From Streptomyces lydicus (GTDB lineage Bacteria; Actinomycetota; Actinomycetes; Streptomycetales; Streptomycetaceae), in NCBI RefSeq assembly GCF_004125265.1, contig NZ_RDTE01000003.1, forward strand, positions 744,001 through 808,000: a stretch of DNA of 64,000 nucleotides, written 5' to 3'. The notes under the pieces are model-generated. The model saw only the letters and a list, made by a program, of their open reading frames with translations, ran no database searches and was not told where the DNA came from. Below, in pieces: positions 24,517 to 33,662 of the stretch (the stretch's first letter is position 1; each line of letters opens with the position of its first letter). The translations under genes and the position numbers were made by a program.

Positions 24517-26294
24517 TCGGCCTGGCGCCGCCGGAGCACGATCCGGACGCCCCGCAGACCCTCACCACCCTTCCCGTCGGCTCGCCGGCAACGGTGCGCA
24601 GCTATGTCGGCGGCCTGATCCGGCGTCACCGCACCGCGTTCACCGTGCTGGTCGCCGTGAACGCGGCCGCGGTGATCGCCTCCATGGCCGGCCCGTATCT
24701 GCTCGGCGGCGTCGTCGAGCAGCTGTCGTCGGGGGCCCGTGACCTCCCGCTGGAGCGCACCATCGGGCTGTTCGCCGTGGCGCTGGCCGCCCAGACGCTC
24801 TTCGTCCGCATGGTCCGGCTGCGCGGGGCGATGCTCGGTGAGCAGATGCTGGCGGATCTGCGCGAGGACTTCCTCGTACGGTCCGTGGCGCTGCCGCCGG
24901 GCGTCCTGGAGCGGGCCGGCACCGGCGACCTGCTGTCGCGGATCACCACCGACATCGACCGGCTCTCCAGTGCGATGCGCGAAGCCGTACCGCAGTTGTC
25001 CATCGGCGTGGTGTGGGTGGCGCTGCTGCTCGGCGGGCTGACGGTGACCGCACCGCCGCTCGCGCTGTCCGTCCTCATCGCGCTGCCGCTGCTGGTCGTC
25101 GGCTGCCGCTGGTACTTCAGGCGGGCACCGAGCGCCTACCGCTCCGAGGCGGCCGGTTACGCGGCGGTGTCCGCGGTGCTCACCGAGTCCGTGGACGCGG
25201 GGCGTACGGTCGAGGCCCACCGGCTGGGCGCCCGCCGGATCGCCCTGTCGGAAGACCGGGTCCGTACCTGGACCCAATGGGAGCGCTACACGCTCTACCT
25301 GCGCTCGGTGCTCTTCCCCGTCGTCGATCTGACGCATGTGCTGCTCCTGGCCTCGGTGTTGCTGCTCGGCGGAGCCTTCGTCATCCGGGGATGGATCACT
25401 CCGGGGCAGCTGACGACCGGGGCGCTGCTGGCGCAGATGATGATCGAGCCGGTCGGCATGGTCCTGCGCTGGTACGACGAGCTGCAGGTGGCCCAGGTGT
25501 CCATCGCCCGGCTCGTCGGCGTCCGGGAGATCGAGCCGGAGGCCCCCGCTGCGGGGCGGTTCCCGGACGGCCGGGACCTCCACGCCGACGAGGTCAGCTT
25601 CGGCTACCGTGCGGGCGTCGATGTACTCCGGGAGGTGTCGTTGCGGGTCCGTCCGGGGACCCGGCTGGCGCTGGTCGGGCCCTCCGGCGCCGGCAAGTCG
25701 ACGCTGGGCCGGCTCCTGGCGGGCATCTACGGTCCGCGGGCGGGCAGCGTCACCCTGGGCGGGGCCGAACTCTCCGCGCTGCCGGCCGAGCGGATCCGCG
25801 AGCAGGTGGCGCTGGTCAACCAGGAACACCATGTCTTCGTCGGCTCGCTCCGCGACAACCTCCTGCTGGCGCGCGGCGGTGCGGCCGATGCCGAACTGTG
25901 GGCGGCGCTCGGCGCGGTGGACGCCGATGGCTGGGCGCGGGCCATGGACAAGGGGCTGGACACCGAGGTGGGCTCGGGCGGCCATACGCTGACGCCCGCC
26001 CAGGCCCAGCAGATCGCGCTGGCCCGGCTGGTGCTCGCCGATCCGCACACGCTGGTACTGGACGAGGCGACGTCCCTGCTCGACCCGCGGGCGGCCCGCC
26101 ATCTGGAGCGCTCGCTGAGCAGGGTGCTGGACGGCCGTACGGTCGTGGCGATCGCGCACCGGCTGCACACCGCCCATGACGCCGACGTGATCGCGGTCGT
26201 CGAGGAGGGCCGGATCAGCGAGCTGGGCAGCCACGACGAACTGGTCGCGGCCGATGGCGCGTACGCGGCGCTCTGGCGGTCCTGGCACGGGTGA
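24513..26294 (+). CDS. ABC exporter subunit B with degenerate signature motif
   Basis: A 593-residue partner of the preceding gene. Walker A (GPSGAGKST), Walker B (TLVLDEATSLLD) and the H-loop (AIAHRLHTAHD) are all canonical, but the signature LSGGQ reads LTPAQAQQIALAR. Together the two subunits form one fully competent ATP site (Walker A/B/H of B with the signature of A) and one fully dead site, the arrangement of heterodimeric exporters such as TM287/288. The genes overlap by four bases, which suits equal expression. The exported substrate is unknown. Confidence 0.92.
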   Translation: MIGLAPPEHDPDAPQTLTTLPVGSPATVRSYVGGLIRRHRTAFTVLVAVNAAAVIASMAGPYLLGGVVEQLSSGARDLPLERTIGLFAVALAAQTLFVRMVRLRGAMLGEQMLADLREDFLVRSVALPPGVLERAGTGDLLSRITTDIDRLSSAMREAVPQLSIGVVWVALLLGGLTVTAPPLALSVLIALPLLVVGCRWYFRRAPSAYRSEAAGYAAVSAVLTESVDAGRTVEAHRLGARRIALSEDRVRTWTQWERYTLYLRSVLFPVVDLTHVLLLASVLLLGGAFVIRGWITPGQLTTGALLAQMMIEPVGMVLRWYDELQVAQVSIARLVGVREIEPEAPAAGRFPDGRDLHADEVSFGYRAGVDVLREVSLRVRPGTRLALVGPSGAGKSTLGRLLAGIYGPRAGSVTLGGAELSALPAERIREQVALVNQEHHVFVGSLRDNLLLARGGAADAELWAALGAVDADGWARAMDKGLDTEVGSGGHTLTPAQAQQIALARLVLADPHTLVLDEATSLLDPRAARHLERSLSRVLDGRTVVAIAHRLHTAHDADVIAVVEEGRISELGSHDELVAADGAYAALWRSWHG

Positions 26295-26403
26295 TGCGGG
26301 ACCAAGCACGGTACGCGCTGTGTGCGGCGAGGAGCCGGCTCGGCGCCCGCTGAGCAGCCGCCCGGGCGTCGTCACGGCGGCTTACGGGCGCGGGCAGGGC
26401 CAG

Positions 26404-26432
26404 GGCCCGCGAGCGCGCACGCCTCGCGGGCC
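26404..26432. terminator. Hairpin between convergent genes
   Basis: Ten-base perfect stem GGCCCGCGAG / CTCGCGGGCC with a nine-base loop. It lies between the ABC exporter operon and the converging membrane hydrolase gene and is a likely bidirectional terminator. Confidence 0.6.
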
Positions 26433-26497
26433 ACCGGGAAGGACGCAGGACCTCCCCGGTGCCTCCACCTCAGCCTCCGGTGACCGGGACCCGCACG

Positions 26498-27289
26498 TCA
26501 GAGGTAACCGAGCGCGGTGAGACCGCCGACGCCACCCAGCAGCATGAACACCGGCATCAGCACCTTGATCTCCACCCAGCTGCCGGCCTTGAAACGCATG
26601 CCCTTGGGCGGGCCGACCGGGTACCAGCGCTTGCGGCCGATCGGTATGGGCCACAGGATCGGGCAGCCGGAGACGGTCAGCGCATCGCCGATGTCGTGGA
26701 CGAGCGCCCCGAGAACGACCGGGAGCCCCAGCCAGAGGTACTGCTGCCCCGGTTCGCTGAACAGCCAGCTCGCGCCATTGCCCGGCTGGTCGAGAACGCC
26801 GGCCAGGATCCAGGCCGAGGCGGCTCCCAGCAGCCACACCAGCACATCGCTGGACACCCGTGCCGCCCGCCACAACAGCCCCTCGATGGCGAGCACCATA
26901 TGGACGAAGAGGATGGCGAGGACGGCCCAGCGACCGCCCCGCATCGCCAGCAGCGACATCCCGGCGCCGACCAGCACGGCCCACACCCAGGTGTGGGTCA
27001 GCGTGCGGTGGCCGCCGTTGCGGTTCGAGTCACCGCGCATCTTGGTCGCCTTGTAGACCGCGTGCGAGATCGCGTCGACCAGTTCGCACAGCCACCGCGA
27101 GAGCGGCCCGAAGGCCCGCGAGATGGTTGCGGACTTGTGATCGAGGTCCGGGGCGAGCGCCGCACCGGCACAGATCAGAGCTCCGCAGACGAGCACCGGC
27201 CAGGGCATGGAATGTCCGGCGGCAGCGGCCACCGCGCCCACCCCCAGCCAGGCCGCGGCCCCGGACAGTGAGTGCGCCGGTCCCATCAT
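26498..27289 (-). CDS. Membrane-bound metal-dependent hydrolase (YdjM/DUF457-like)
   Basis: About 263 residues with seven or so hydrophobic segments. Conserved metal-ligand motifs of the family are visible: GPAHSLSG at the N-terminus, LAPDLDHKSATIS, the central GGHRTLTHT, and HDIGDALT near the C-terminus. Family members are integral-membrane hydrolases of the DUF457/LexA-binding group, sometimes damage-inducible; the substrate is not known. The start is one of two adjacent ATGs (27289 or 27286), with a GTG at 27301 also open. An inverted repeat lies about 90 bases upstream. Confidence 0.85.
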   Translation of the reverse strand: MMGPAHSLSGAAAWLGVGAVAAAAGHSMPWPVLVCGALICAGAALAPDLDHKSATISRAFGPLSRWLCELVDAISHAVYKATKMRGDSNRNGGHRTLTHTWVWAVLVGAGMSLLAMRGGRWAVLAILFVHMVLAIEGLLWRAARVSSDVLVWLLGAASAWILAGVLDQPGNGASWLFSEPGQQYLWLGLPVVLGALVHDIGDALTVSGCPILWPIPIGRKRWYPVGPPKGMRFKAGSWVEIKVLMPVFMLLGGVGGLTALGYL

Positions 27290-27375
27290 GGTTGTTCCCA
27301 CCCCTTGTTCTCTTGGTTCTCTCGCGCTCGTTCTCCGGCGCGGGCGGTGTGCCTCTCGTACTGCTGAGCCGCACC

Positions 27376-27411
27376 TCTGACGCCTGGTCGGCGACTCAGC
27401 GTAGCGTCAGA
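27376..27411. promoter_or_regulatory. Inverted repeat upstream of the membrane hydrolase gene
   Basis: Eight-base arms TCTGACGC and GCGTCAGA separated by 20 bases, 87-122 bases before the hydrolase start. It could be an operator or a hairpin. No known regulator site is recognised. Confidence 0.35.
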
Positions 27412-28200
27412 TGATCTCCCTACGAGGAGGGGGTGAGCCCACGTCCCGCATGGACGCACGCGCACACGGGCGCAACGTCCGCAGGACCGGCCGCCGGACG
27501 GACACCGCAGGACGCCGGGCCGACGACACTGGCCCACAGGGCCGGCCCACGGGGCGGGCCCACGCGTCAACTGCTCGCCTCGTGCCCCTTCCTGTCCGTC
27601 GTCCCGGACGACGCCATCGGAGCGCGCCCGCCAGGTGTAAGCAACTGCCCTGACGGGCGAAGCCGTTGGAATGCCGCCCCCGTCCGGCCCCCAACTACGG
27701 AGGCTGCCCTAAGACCTCCCCCCACGGCGACCGAAGACCGGTGGTCGGTGGCCGGTGACCAGTGGCCGATGGCCGACGACGGCGACGGCGACGGACGACG
27801 ACGGACGACGACCGGCAACCGGCAACCGGCAACCGGCAACCGGCAACCACCGGAACGGACCGGAACGGACCGGGGCCGCCCGCTCCGGCGCACGCCGCGT
27901 GATCTGCGCCACCCATCCGCCGGGCGCCGGAGCGGAGGGTGACGGCCGACGGCAACTGCGCGCCCTTGACTCTGCACGCAGGGTGACGGTTTCGAGCCCC
28001 GTCCCTCCGGGCCGCGCCGCGACAGGGCGTATTCCGCGGGCCGGGGCCGCCGGAACGGTGTCCCGTGCCGATGCCGGGGGCGGGGCAGCGGGGTCCGGAG
28101 GCCTTCCGGGCGGGCGACCACGAGCCTCGTCGATCTTGAACGGGCCGCCCTCCGGGTCGCCGGTTCCCTGATCCGGACCGAAGGCAGGCAGTATGGGGGC
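27412..28200. other. 789-base gap without a supportable gene, repeat-rich
   Basis: No open frame here shows family similarity; the longer frames continue antisense into the helicase gene and are shadows. The region contains several short tandem repeats, including GACGGC/GACGAC runs at 27778-27811 and the 7-bp repeat listed separately. The last 100 bases must hold the helicase promoter. Unsuspected small RNAs cannot be excluded by eye. Confidence 0.5.
27812..27846. repeat. 7-bp tandem repeat
   Basis: Five perfect copies of CCGGCAA, followed at once by two copies of a 10-bp CCGGAACGGA unit (about 27850-27870). Intergenic, so copy number is free to vary. Confidence 0.9.
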
Positions 28201-30714
28201 GTGACCCTCATCGATCATCTCCCGAACGACGCCGACCCCGATGCCCTCTTCGAAGCCTTTTCGGGCTGGGCCGAGCAGCAGGGCATCTCGCTCTACCCTG
28301 CCCAGGAGGAGGCGCTGATCGAGGTGGTCTCCGGGGCGAACGTCATCCTGTCCACCCCGACCGGCTCCGGTAAGAGCCTGGTGGCGGCCGGTGCGCACTT
28401 CACCGCGCTCGCCAATGATCAGGTCACCTTCTACACCGCCCCGATCAAGGCGCTGGTCTCTGAGAAGTTCTTCGACCTGTGCAAGCTGTTCGGCACCGAG
28501 AACGTCGGCATGCTCACCGGTGACGCCTCGGTGAATGCCGACGCCCCGGTCATCTGCTGCACTGCCGAGGTCCTTGCCTCGATAGCGCTGCGGGACGGGA
28601 AGGACGCCGACATCGGCCAGGTCGTGATGGACGAGTTCCATTTCTATGCCGAGCCGGACCGTGGCTGGGCCTGGCAGATTCCGCTGCTGGAACTTCCCCA
28701 GGCGCAGTTCATCCTGATGTCGGCAACGCTCGGCGACATGTCGCGCTTCGAGGAGGATCTGACCCGGCGCACGGGGAAGCCCACATCGGTGGTGCGCTCG
28801 GCGACGCGGCCGGTGCCGCTGTCGTACGAGTACCGCACGACGGCGATGACGGAAACCCTCACCGAGCTGCTGGAAACCCGCCAGTCGCCCGTGTACATCG
28901 TGCACTTCACCCAGGCCGCCGCCGTCGAACGGGCACAGGCGCTGATGAGCATCAATATGTGTACGCGCGCCGAGAAGGACCAGATCGCCGAGCTCATCGG
29001 GAATTTCCGGTTCACCACCAAGTTCGGCCGCAACCTGTCGCGGTATGTCCGTCATGGCATCGGCGTGCACCATGCCGGCATGCTGCCGAAGTACCGCAGG
29101 CTCGTCGAGAAGCTGGCCCAGGCGGGGCTGCTGAAGGTCATCTGCGGCACGGACACCCTCGGCGTGGGGGTCAACGTCCCCATTCGTACGGTTTTGTTCA
29201 CCGCGCTGACCAAGTACGACGGGTCGCGGGTCCGGACGCTGCGGGCACGGGAGTTCCATCAGATCGCGGGCCGCGCCGGCCGGGCCGGCTTCGACACCGC
29301 GGGCTTTGTGGTCGCCCAGGCCCCCGAGCATGTCGTGGAGAACGAGAAGGCGCTGGCCAAGGCGGGCGACGACCCCAAGAAGCGCCGGAAGGTGGTGCGC
29401 AAGAAGGCGCCGGAGGGCTTCGTCAACTGGGGCGAGAACACCTTCGAGAAGCTGATCGCTTCCGATCCGGAGCCGTTGAACTCCCGCTTCCGGGTGACCC
29501 ACGCGATGCTGCTGTCCGTGATCGCCCGGCCGGGCAATGCGTTCGACGCGATGCGCAAGCTGCTCGAGGACAACCATGAGCCACGCAGGAATCAGCTCCG
29601 GCACATCCGGCGGGCCATCGCGATCTATCGCTCGCTGCTGGACGGCGGCATCGTGGAGCGGCTGCCGGAGCCGGACGCCGAGGGCCGGATCGTCCGGCTG
29701 ACCGTGGATCTCCAGCAGGACTTCGCGCTCAACCAGCCGCTGTCGACGTTCGCCCTGGCCGCGTTCGACCTGCTCGACCCGGAGTCGCCGTCCTACGCGC
29801 TGGACATGGTCTCGGTCGTGGAGTCCACGCTGGACGATCCGCGCCAGATCCTGGCCGCGCAGCAGAACAAGGCCCGGGGCGAGGCGGTCGCCCAGATGAA
29901 GGCCGACGGCGTCGAGTACGAAGACCGCATGGAACGTCTCATGGACGTCGAGTACCCCAAGCCGCTGGAGGAACTGCTCTTCCACGCCTACGGCCTGTAC
30001 CGCAAGAGCCACCCGTGGGTCGGCGACCATCCCCTGTCGCCGAAGTCGGTCATCCGCGATATGTACGAACGCGCCATGACCTTCACGGAGTTCACGTCCT
30101 TCTACGAGCTGGCCCGCACCGAGGGAATCGTGCTGCGCTACCTGGCGAGTGCGTACAAGGCGCTGGACCACACCGTCCCGGACGATCTGAAGTCCGAGGA
30201 CTTCGAGGACATCATCGCCTGGCTGGGCGAGATGGTGCGCCAGGTCGACTCCAGTCTGCTGGACGAGTGGGAGCAGCTCGCCAACCCGGAGGTGGAGACG
30301 GCCGAGCAGGCCGCGGAGCGGGCCGATCAGGTCCGGCCGGTCACGTCCAACGCGCGGGCGTTCCGGGTGCTGGTGCGCAATGCGATGTTCCGACGGGTGG
30401 AGCTGGCGGCGCTGGACAAGGTCGAGGAGCTCGGCGAGATGGATGCCGACTCCGGCTGGGACGTGGACGCCTGGGGCGAGGCGATGGACGCCTACTGGGA
30501 TGAATACGAGGAGCTGGGCACCGGTCCGGACGCGCGCGGCCCGAAGCTGCTGCAGATTCAGGAGGATGCCGAGCACGGACTGTGGAAGGTGCGGCAGACT
30601 TTCGCCGACCCGAACGGCGATCACGACTGGGGCATCTCCGCGGAGGTGGACCTGGCCGCCTCCGACGAGGAGGGGCGCGCGGTCGTGCGGGTCACGGATG
30701 TGGGTCAGTTGTGA
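28201..30714 (+). CDS. DEAD/DEAH (Ski2-like) RNA helicase, DUF3516 type
   Basis: An 837-residue superfamily 2 helicase. Motifs in order: TPTGSGKS (I, near residue 55), APIKALVSEK (Ia), DEFH (II, near 143), SATLG (III), GVGVNVPIRTVLFTAL (V) and HQIAGRAGRAGF (VI, near 358). A long C-terminal half, rich in helices and ending in a small acidic domain, corresponds to the actinobacterial DUF3516 extension. The role is probably unwinding structured RNA in processing or decay. The GTG start follows GGGGG. The thioesterase gene follows after 52 bases. Confidence 0.92.
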   Translation: MTLIDHLPNDADPDALFEAFSGWAEQQGISLYPAQEEALIEVVSGANVILSTPTGSGKSLVAAGAHFTALANDQVTFYTAPIKALVSEKFFDLCKLFGTENVGMLTGDASVNADAPVICCTAEVLASIALRDGKDADIGQVVMDEFHFYAEPDRGWAWQIPLLELPQAQFILMSATLGDMSRFEEDLTRRTGKPTSVVRSATRPVPLSYEYRTTAMTETLTELLETRQSPVYIVHFTQAAAVERAQALMSINMCTRAEKDQIAELIGNFRFTTKFGRNLSRYVRHGIGVHHAGMLPKYRRLVEKLAQAGLLKVICGTDTLGVGVNVPIRTVLFTALTKYDGSRVRTLRAREFHQIAGRAGRAGFDTAGFVVAQAPEHVVENEKALAKAGDDPKKRRKVVRKKAPEGFVNWGENTFEKLIASDPEPLNSRFRVTHAMLLSVIARPGNAFDAMRKLLEDNHEPRRNQLRHIRRAIAIYRSLLDGGIVERLPEPDAEGRIVRLTVDLQQDFALNQPLSTFALAAFDLLDPESPSYALDMVSVVESTLDDPRQILAAQQNKARGEAVAQMKADGVEYEDRMERLMDVEYPKPLEELLFHAYGLYRKSHPWVGDHPLSPKSVIRDMYERAMTFTEFTSFYELARTEGIVLRYLASAYKALDHTVPDDLKSEDFEDIIAWLGEMVRQVDSSLLDEWEQLANPEVETAEQAAERADQVRPVTSNARAFRVLVRNAMFRRVELAALDKVEELGEMDADSGWDVDAWGEAMDAYWDEYEELGTGPDARGPKLLQIQEDAEHGLWKVRQTFADPNGDHDWGISAEVDLAASDEEGRAVVRVTDVGQL

Positions 30715-30766
30715 GGCGACGGCTTCGACCGAGGCCGCCGAAGGATCTGACGGAGGGCCACCGGTC

Positions 30767-31630
30767 ATGACCAATCCCGCCGAAAAGCTGGTCGATCTGC
30801 TGGATCTGGAGCAGATCGAGGTGAACATCTTCCGGGGCCGCAGCCCGCAGGAATCGTTGCAGCGGGTCTTCGGCGGGCAGGTCGCCGGCCAGGCGCTGGT
30901 GGCTGCCGGGCGGACCACGGAAGGGGACCGCCCGGTCCACTCGCTCCATGCGTACTTTCTGCGCCCCGGCCGGCCCGGGGTGCCGATCGTGTACCAGGTC
31001 GAGCGGGTCCGCGACGGGCGGTCCTTCACCACCCGCCGGGTCGTCGCCGTCCAGCAGGGACGCACGATCTTCAATCTGACCGCCTCCTTCCACAAGCCGG
31101 AACCCGGCTTCGATCACCAATTGCCACTGCGTCGGGTGGTGCCCGATCCGGAGGAACTGCCGACGGTCGCGGAAGAGGTCCGCGAGCGCCTGCGCAGTGT
31201 GCCCGAGTCGTTGGAGCGGATGGCACGCCGGATGCCCTTCGAGATCCGGTATGCCGACCGGCTGCGCTGGACCCCGGAGGAGATCGAGGGTGCGGAACCC
31301 CGCAGCGCGGTGTGGATGCGCGCGGTCGGACCGCTGGGCGACGACCCGCTCGTGCACACCTGCGCGCTGACCTACGCCAGCGATATGACGCTGCTGGACG
31401 CCGTCCGCATCCCCGTCGAACCCCTCTGGGGCCCGCGCGGGTTCGACATGGCCTCGCTCGACCACGCGATGTGGTTCCACCGTCCGTTCCGCGCGGACGA
31501 GTGGTTCCTCTACGACCAGGAGTCGCCCATCGCCACCGGAGGGCGCGGCCTGGCCCGCGGGCGGATCTACGACCGGGAGGGCAGACTGCTGGTCTCGGTC
31601 GTCCAGGAGGGATTGTTCAGGGCACTGTAG
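30767..31630 (+). CDS. tesB: Acyl-CoA thioesterase II
   Basis: A 287-residue double-hotdog thioesterase that releases CoA from acyl-CoA. The first hotdog has FGGQVAGQALVAA and LHAYFLRPG. The second has the catalytic Asp in MASLDHAMWFHRPF, with the following YDQESPIATGGRGLARG segment typical of TesB. The start ATG has CGGAGGG at good distance. Transcription from the helicase gene may continue into it. The 3' end overlaps the converging DUF6397 gene by 14 bases. Confidence 0.92.
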   Translation: MTNPAEKLVDLLDLEQIEVNIFRGRSPQESLQRVFGGQVAGQALVAAGRTTEGDRPVHSLHAYFLRPGRPGVPIVYQVERVRDGRSFTTRRVVAVQQGRTIFNLTASFHKPEPGFDHQLPLRRVVPDPEELPTVAEEVRERLRSVPESLERMARRMPFEIRYADRLRWTPEEIEGAEPRSAVWMRAVGPLGDDPLVHTCALTYASDMTLLDAVRIPVEPLWGPRGFDMASLDHAMWFHRPFRADEWFLYDQESPIATGGRGLARGRIYDREGRLLVSVVQEGLFRAL

Positions 31631-32510
31631 GAGGTGTCCGCCCCTGCCAGGAGGGGCTGTTCAGAAGGCTCGGGGACTGACCCGGGCGGGCGACGGCGGA
31701 GGGTGCGGCGCCCGGTGTCCGGGGGCGGCCCGGGTCTTCCTTGCGGGCCCTTTCCAGACAGCGGGAGAGGTGGACGCGGTACCACAGCACTTCGTCGAAC
31801 TCATCCGCCGTCAGGACACGTTCGAAGGACTCCCTGGCTGCCGGGGTCACCGTGATCACGGAGGCCAGGGTGGGCCTGAGCCGGCGCAGCAGGGACCGCT
31901 CCAGCGGGTTCTCGGCCACCGAGGCCAGTTCCTCCGGCGGCAGCACGGCGGCGATCACCGCTGCCGCTTCCCAGGGGTCGTCGGTCCGCCCCATGAGCTG
32001 GGCGATCCGTCGGCTGCGCCACTGGCGGGCCCGCCAGTCCTGTCCGCCGTCGAGCATCACCCGCATCGCCGGCGGGGTGTTGCCCCGCAGCAGGTCGGGT
32101 TCCCGGTCGGCGAAGTCGGCGACCTCGGCTGCGAGATAGAGCCAGACCACCGCGCCGAAGCGGTTCACATAGAACCGGACCGGGCCCAGAGCGCCTGCCC
32201 TGGTCAGACGGACCGCCCGGCCGGGCCCGATACCCATGAGAGCGGCGGCCTCGGTCGTGCTGACGGTGCGGATCCGCTCGCGGAGCGGGTCCGGGAAGCC
32301 CGGCTCGGCCTGCAGCCGGGCGATCTCCTCCGCCGGAACCCGGCGCCGGCCGAGCGATCCGGCTCCGGTGGGCCGGCCGTCGGCCCCGGCCGCGACCGTC
32401 CGTACTTCTCCGAGCTGGGTGGCGAGCTCCAACTCACCTGTCCTCAGCTCCAGTTCGCGGGCCGCCCGCCCTGTCGTGAGCGTCTGCCGCCCGTCGCACA
32501 CCACTGTCAT
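31617..32510 (-). CDS. DUF6397-like hypothetical protein
   Basis: A 297-residue cytoplasmic protein that I recognise only as a Streptomyces hypothetical of the DUF6397 type. An excisionase/MerR-like helix-turn-helix may be present: the segment STTEAAALMGIGPGRAVRL near residue 87, followed by LGPVRFYVNRFGAVVWLYLAAEV. A Trp/Arg-rich centre (DWRARQWRSRRIAQLMGRTDD) follows. The last 40 residues are Pro/Arg-rich and disordered. GGGGGAAG precedes the ATG. It may be a regulator, but no target is visible. Confidence 0.75.
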   Translation of the reverse strand: MTVVCDGRQTLTTGRAARELELRTGELELATQLGEVRTVAAGADGRPTGAGSLGRRRVPAEEIARLQAEPGFPDPLRERIRTVSTTEAAALMGIGPGRAVRLTRAGALGPVRFYVNRFGAVVWLYLAAEVADFADREPDLLRGNTPPAMRVMLDGGQDWRARQWRSRRIAQLMGRTDDPWEAAAVIAAVLPPEELASVAENPLERSLLRRLRPTLASVITVTPAARESFERVLTADEFDEVLWYRVHLSRCLERARKEDPGRPRTPGAAPSAVARPGQSPSLLNSPSWQGRTPPTVP

Positions 32511-32589
32511 GCCGCTTCCCCCGCAACTCGGTCGATCACTGACAGTGACGACGATAGCTGCCGGCGGCGACAGTGGGTCAACCCCCGCC

Positions 32590-32997
32590 TCAGACCTGTG
32601 GATAACTCTCCGGCTGGCGGGCCGCGACGCCCAGATGCTCCCCGACGCGATTGACCAGCAACGTCATTTCGTAGGCGATCTGCCCCATGTCGGCGTCGGC
32701 GCCCGCCAGCACGCACAGACAGCTGCCGTCTCCCGCGGCCGTCACGAACAGCACTCCGTCATCGAATTCGACCATGGTCTGCCGCACCCGGCCGATCCGG
32801 AAGTGGAGCCCGGACCCCTTCGCGAGGCTGTGCAGTCCCGAGGCGACCGCCGCGAGATGCTCGGCGTCCTCCCGCTCCAGCTTCTCGCTCGCCCCGGTCA
32901 CCAGCCCGTCGTTGGAGAGCACCAACGCGTGCCGTACCTTCTGCACCCGCTTGGTCAGATCGTCCAGCAGCCAGTCGAGTCCGCTGCTCAATGCCAT
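32590..32997 (-). CDS. Roadblock/LC7-domain protein (conservon CvnB-like)
   Basis: A 135-residue protein with the roadblock/LC7 fold seen in MglB and in the second gene (cvnB) of Streptomyces conservons: LDWLLDDLTKRVQKVRHALVLSNDG, then the dimer strand VEFDDGVLFVTAAGDGSCLCVLA. Such proteins act as GAPs or scaffolds for the Ras-like GTPase of the same conservon. Here the matching GTPase gene lies 0.7 kb upstream on the same strand, with a plus-strand gene between. No conservon histidine kinase or DUF742 gene is present. A GGGGAGG ribosome-binding site precedes the ATG. Confidence 0.9.
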   Translation of the reverse strand: MALSSGLDWLLDDLTKRVQKVRHALVLSNDGLVTGASEKLEREDAEHLAAVASGLHSLAKGSGLHFRIGRVRQTMVEFDDGVLFVTAAGDGSCLCVLAGADADMGQIAYEMTLLVNRVGEHLGVAARQPESYPQV

Positions 32998-33162
32998 TGC
33001 TGCTTCCTCCCCGTATCCCCGTCCGCATTCCCGGCCGAACGGCAGTCCGCGGTACGCGAACTGCTGTGCCAGCCTGTCCCACCTCCGCCGTCACGGCAAG
33101 CGGCCCCACAGCCCGGCGTGCCACGCGGCGCGTGGGCGTGCCGTATGGATGAGGATGTCGGC

Positions 33163-33591
33163 ATGGCACACAAGATGACGAAGGGCGAGTGGCAGGGGTT
33201 CCTTTCCGAGGGCACGCGTACCGGCAAGCTGGCGACCGTACGGGCCGACGGCAGCCCGCACCTCGCACCGGTGTGGTTCCTCGTGGACGGCGACGAGCTG
33301 GTGTTCAACACCGGTGCGGACACGGTCAAGGGCCGTAATCTCGCCCGCGACGGCAGGGTGGCACTGTGCGTCGACGACGACCGGCCACCGTTCTCCTTCG
33401 TGTCCGTACAGGGCACGGCACAGATCAGCGACGATCTGACGGACGTCCGCCACTGGGCTACCCGGATCGCGGCCCGCTACATGGGCGAGGACCGTGCGCA
33501 GGAGTACGGCGCGCGCAACGGCGTTCCGGGCGAGGTGGTGGTCCGGGTCAGGATCGACAAGGCCGTCGCCCTCGCGGATGTCGCGAGCTGA
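33163..33591 (+). CDS. PPOX-class F420-dependent oxidoreductase
   Basis: A 142-residue split-barrel flavin/deazaflavin enzyme. The opening GTRTGKLATVRADGSPHLAPVWFLVDGDELVFNT is the classic start of the F420-dependent PPOX family, and GRVALCVDDDRPPFSFVSVQGTA completes the cofactor-binding barrel. The physiological substrate is unknown. The start ATG at 33163 is preferred; an ATG 18 bases upstream is also in frame. It sits alone on the plus strand between two minus-strand conservon genes. Confidence 0.88.
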   Translation: MAHKMTKGEWQGFLSEGTRTGKLATVRADGSPHLAPVWFLVDGDELVFNTGADTVKGRNLARDGRVALCVDDDRPPFSFVSVQGTAQISDDLTDVRHWATRIAARYMGEDRAQEYGARNGVPGEVVVRVRIDKAVALADVAS

Positions 33592-33662
33592 GAGGTGCGG
33601 GTGCGTGGCGCGCGGCGCCCTCCGGCCACCGCGCCACCTCCGCCCGCCGGCTCGGCCCCGGC

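Noticed and set aside
22543..26375. Long antisense frames over the heterodimeric ABC exporter
   Set aside because: Same reason: the plus strand encodes complete ABC motifs, and the antisense proteins have shadow-type composition.
27709..31095. A 1128-codon open frame antisense to the helicase and thioesterase genes
   Set aside because: It is the GC-rich shadow of two clearly recognised plus-strand genes, with no family similarity and His/Arg/Gln-rich composition.
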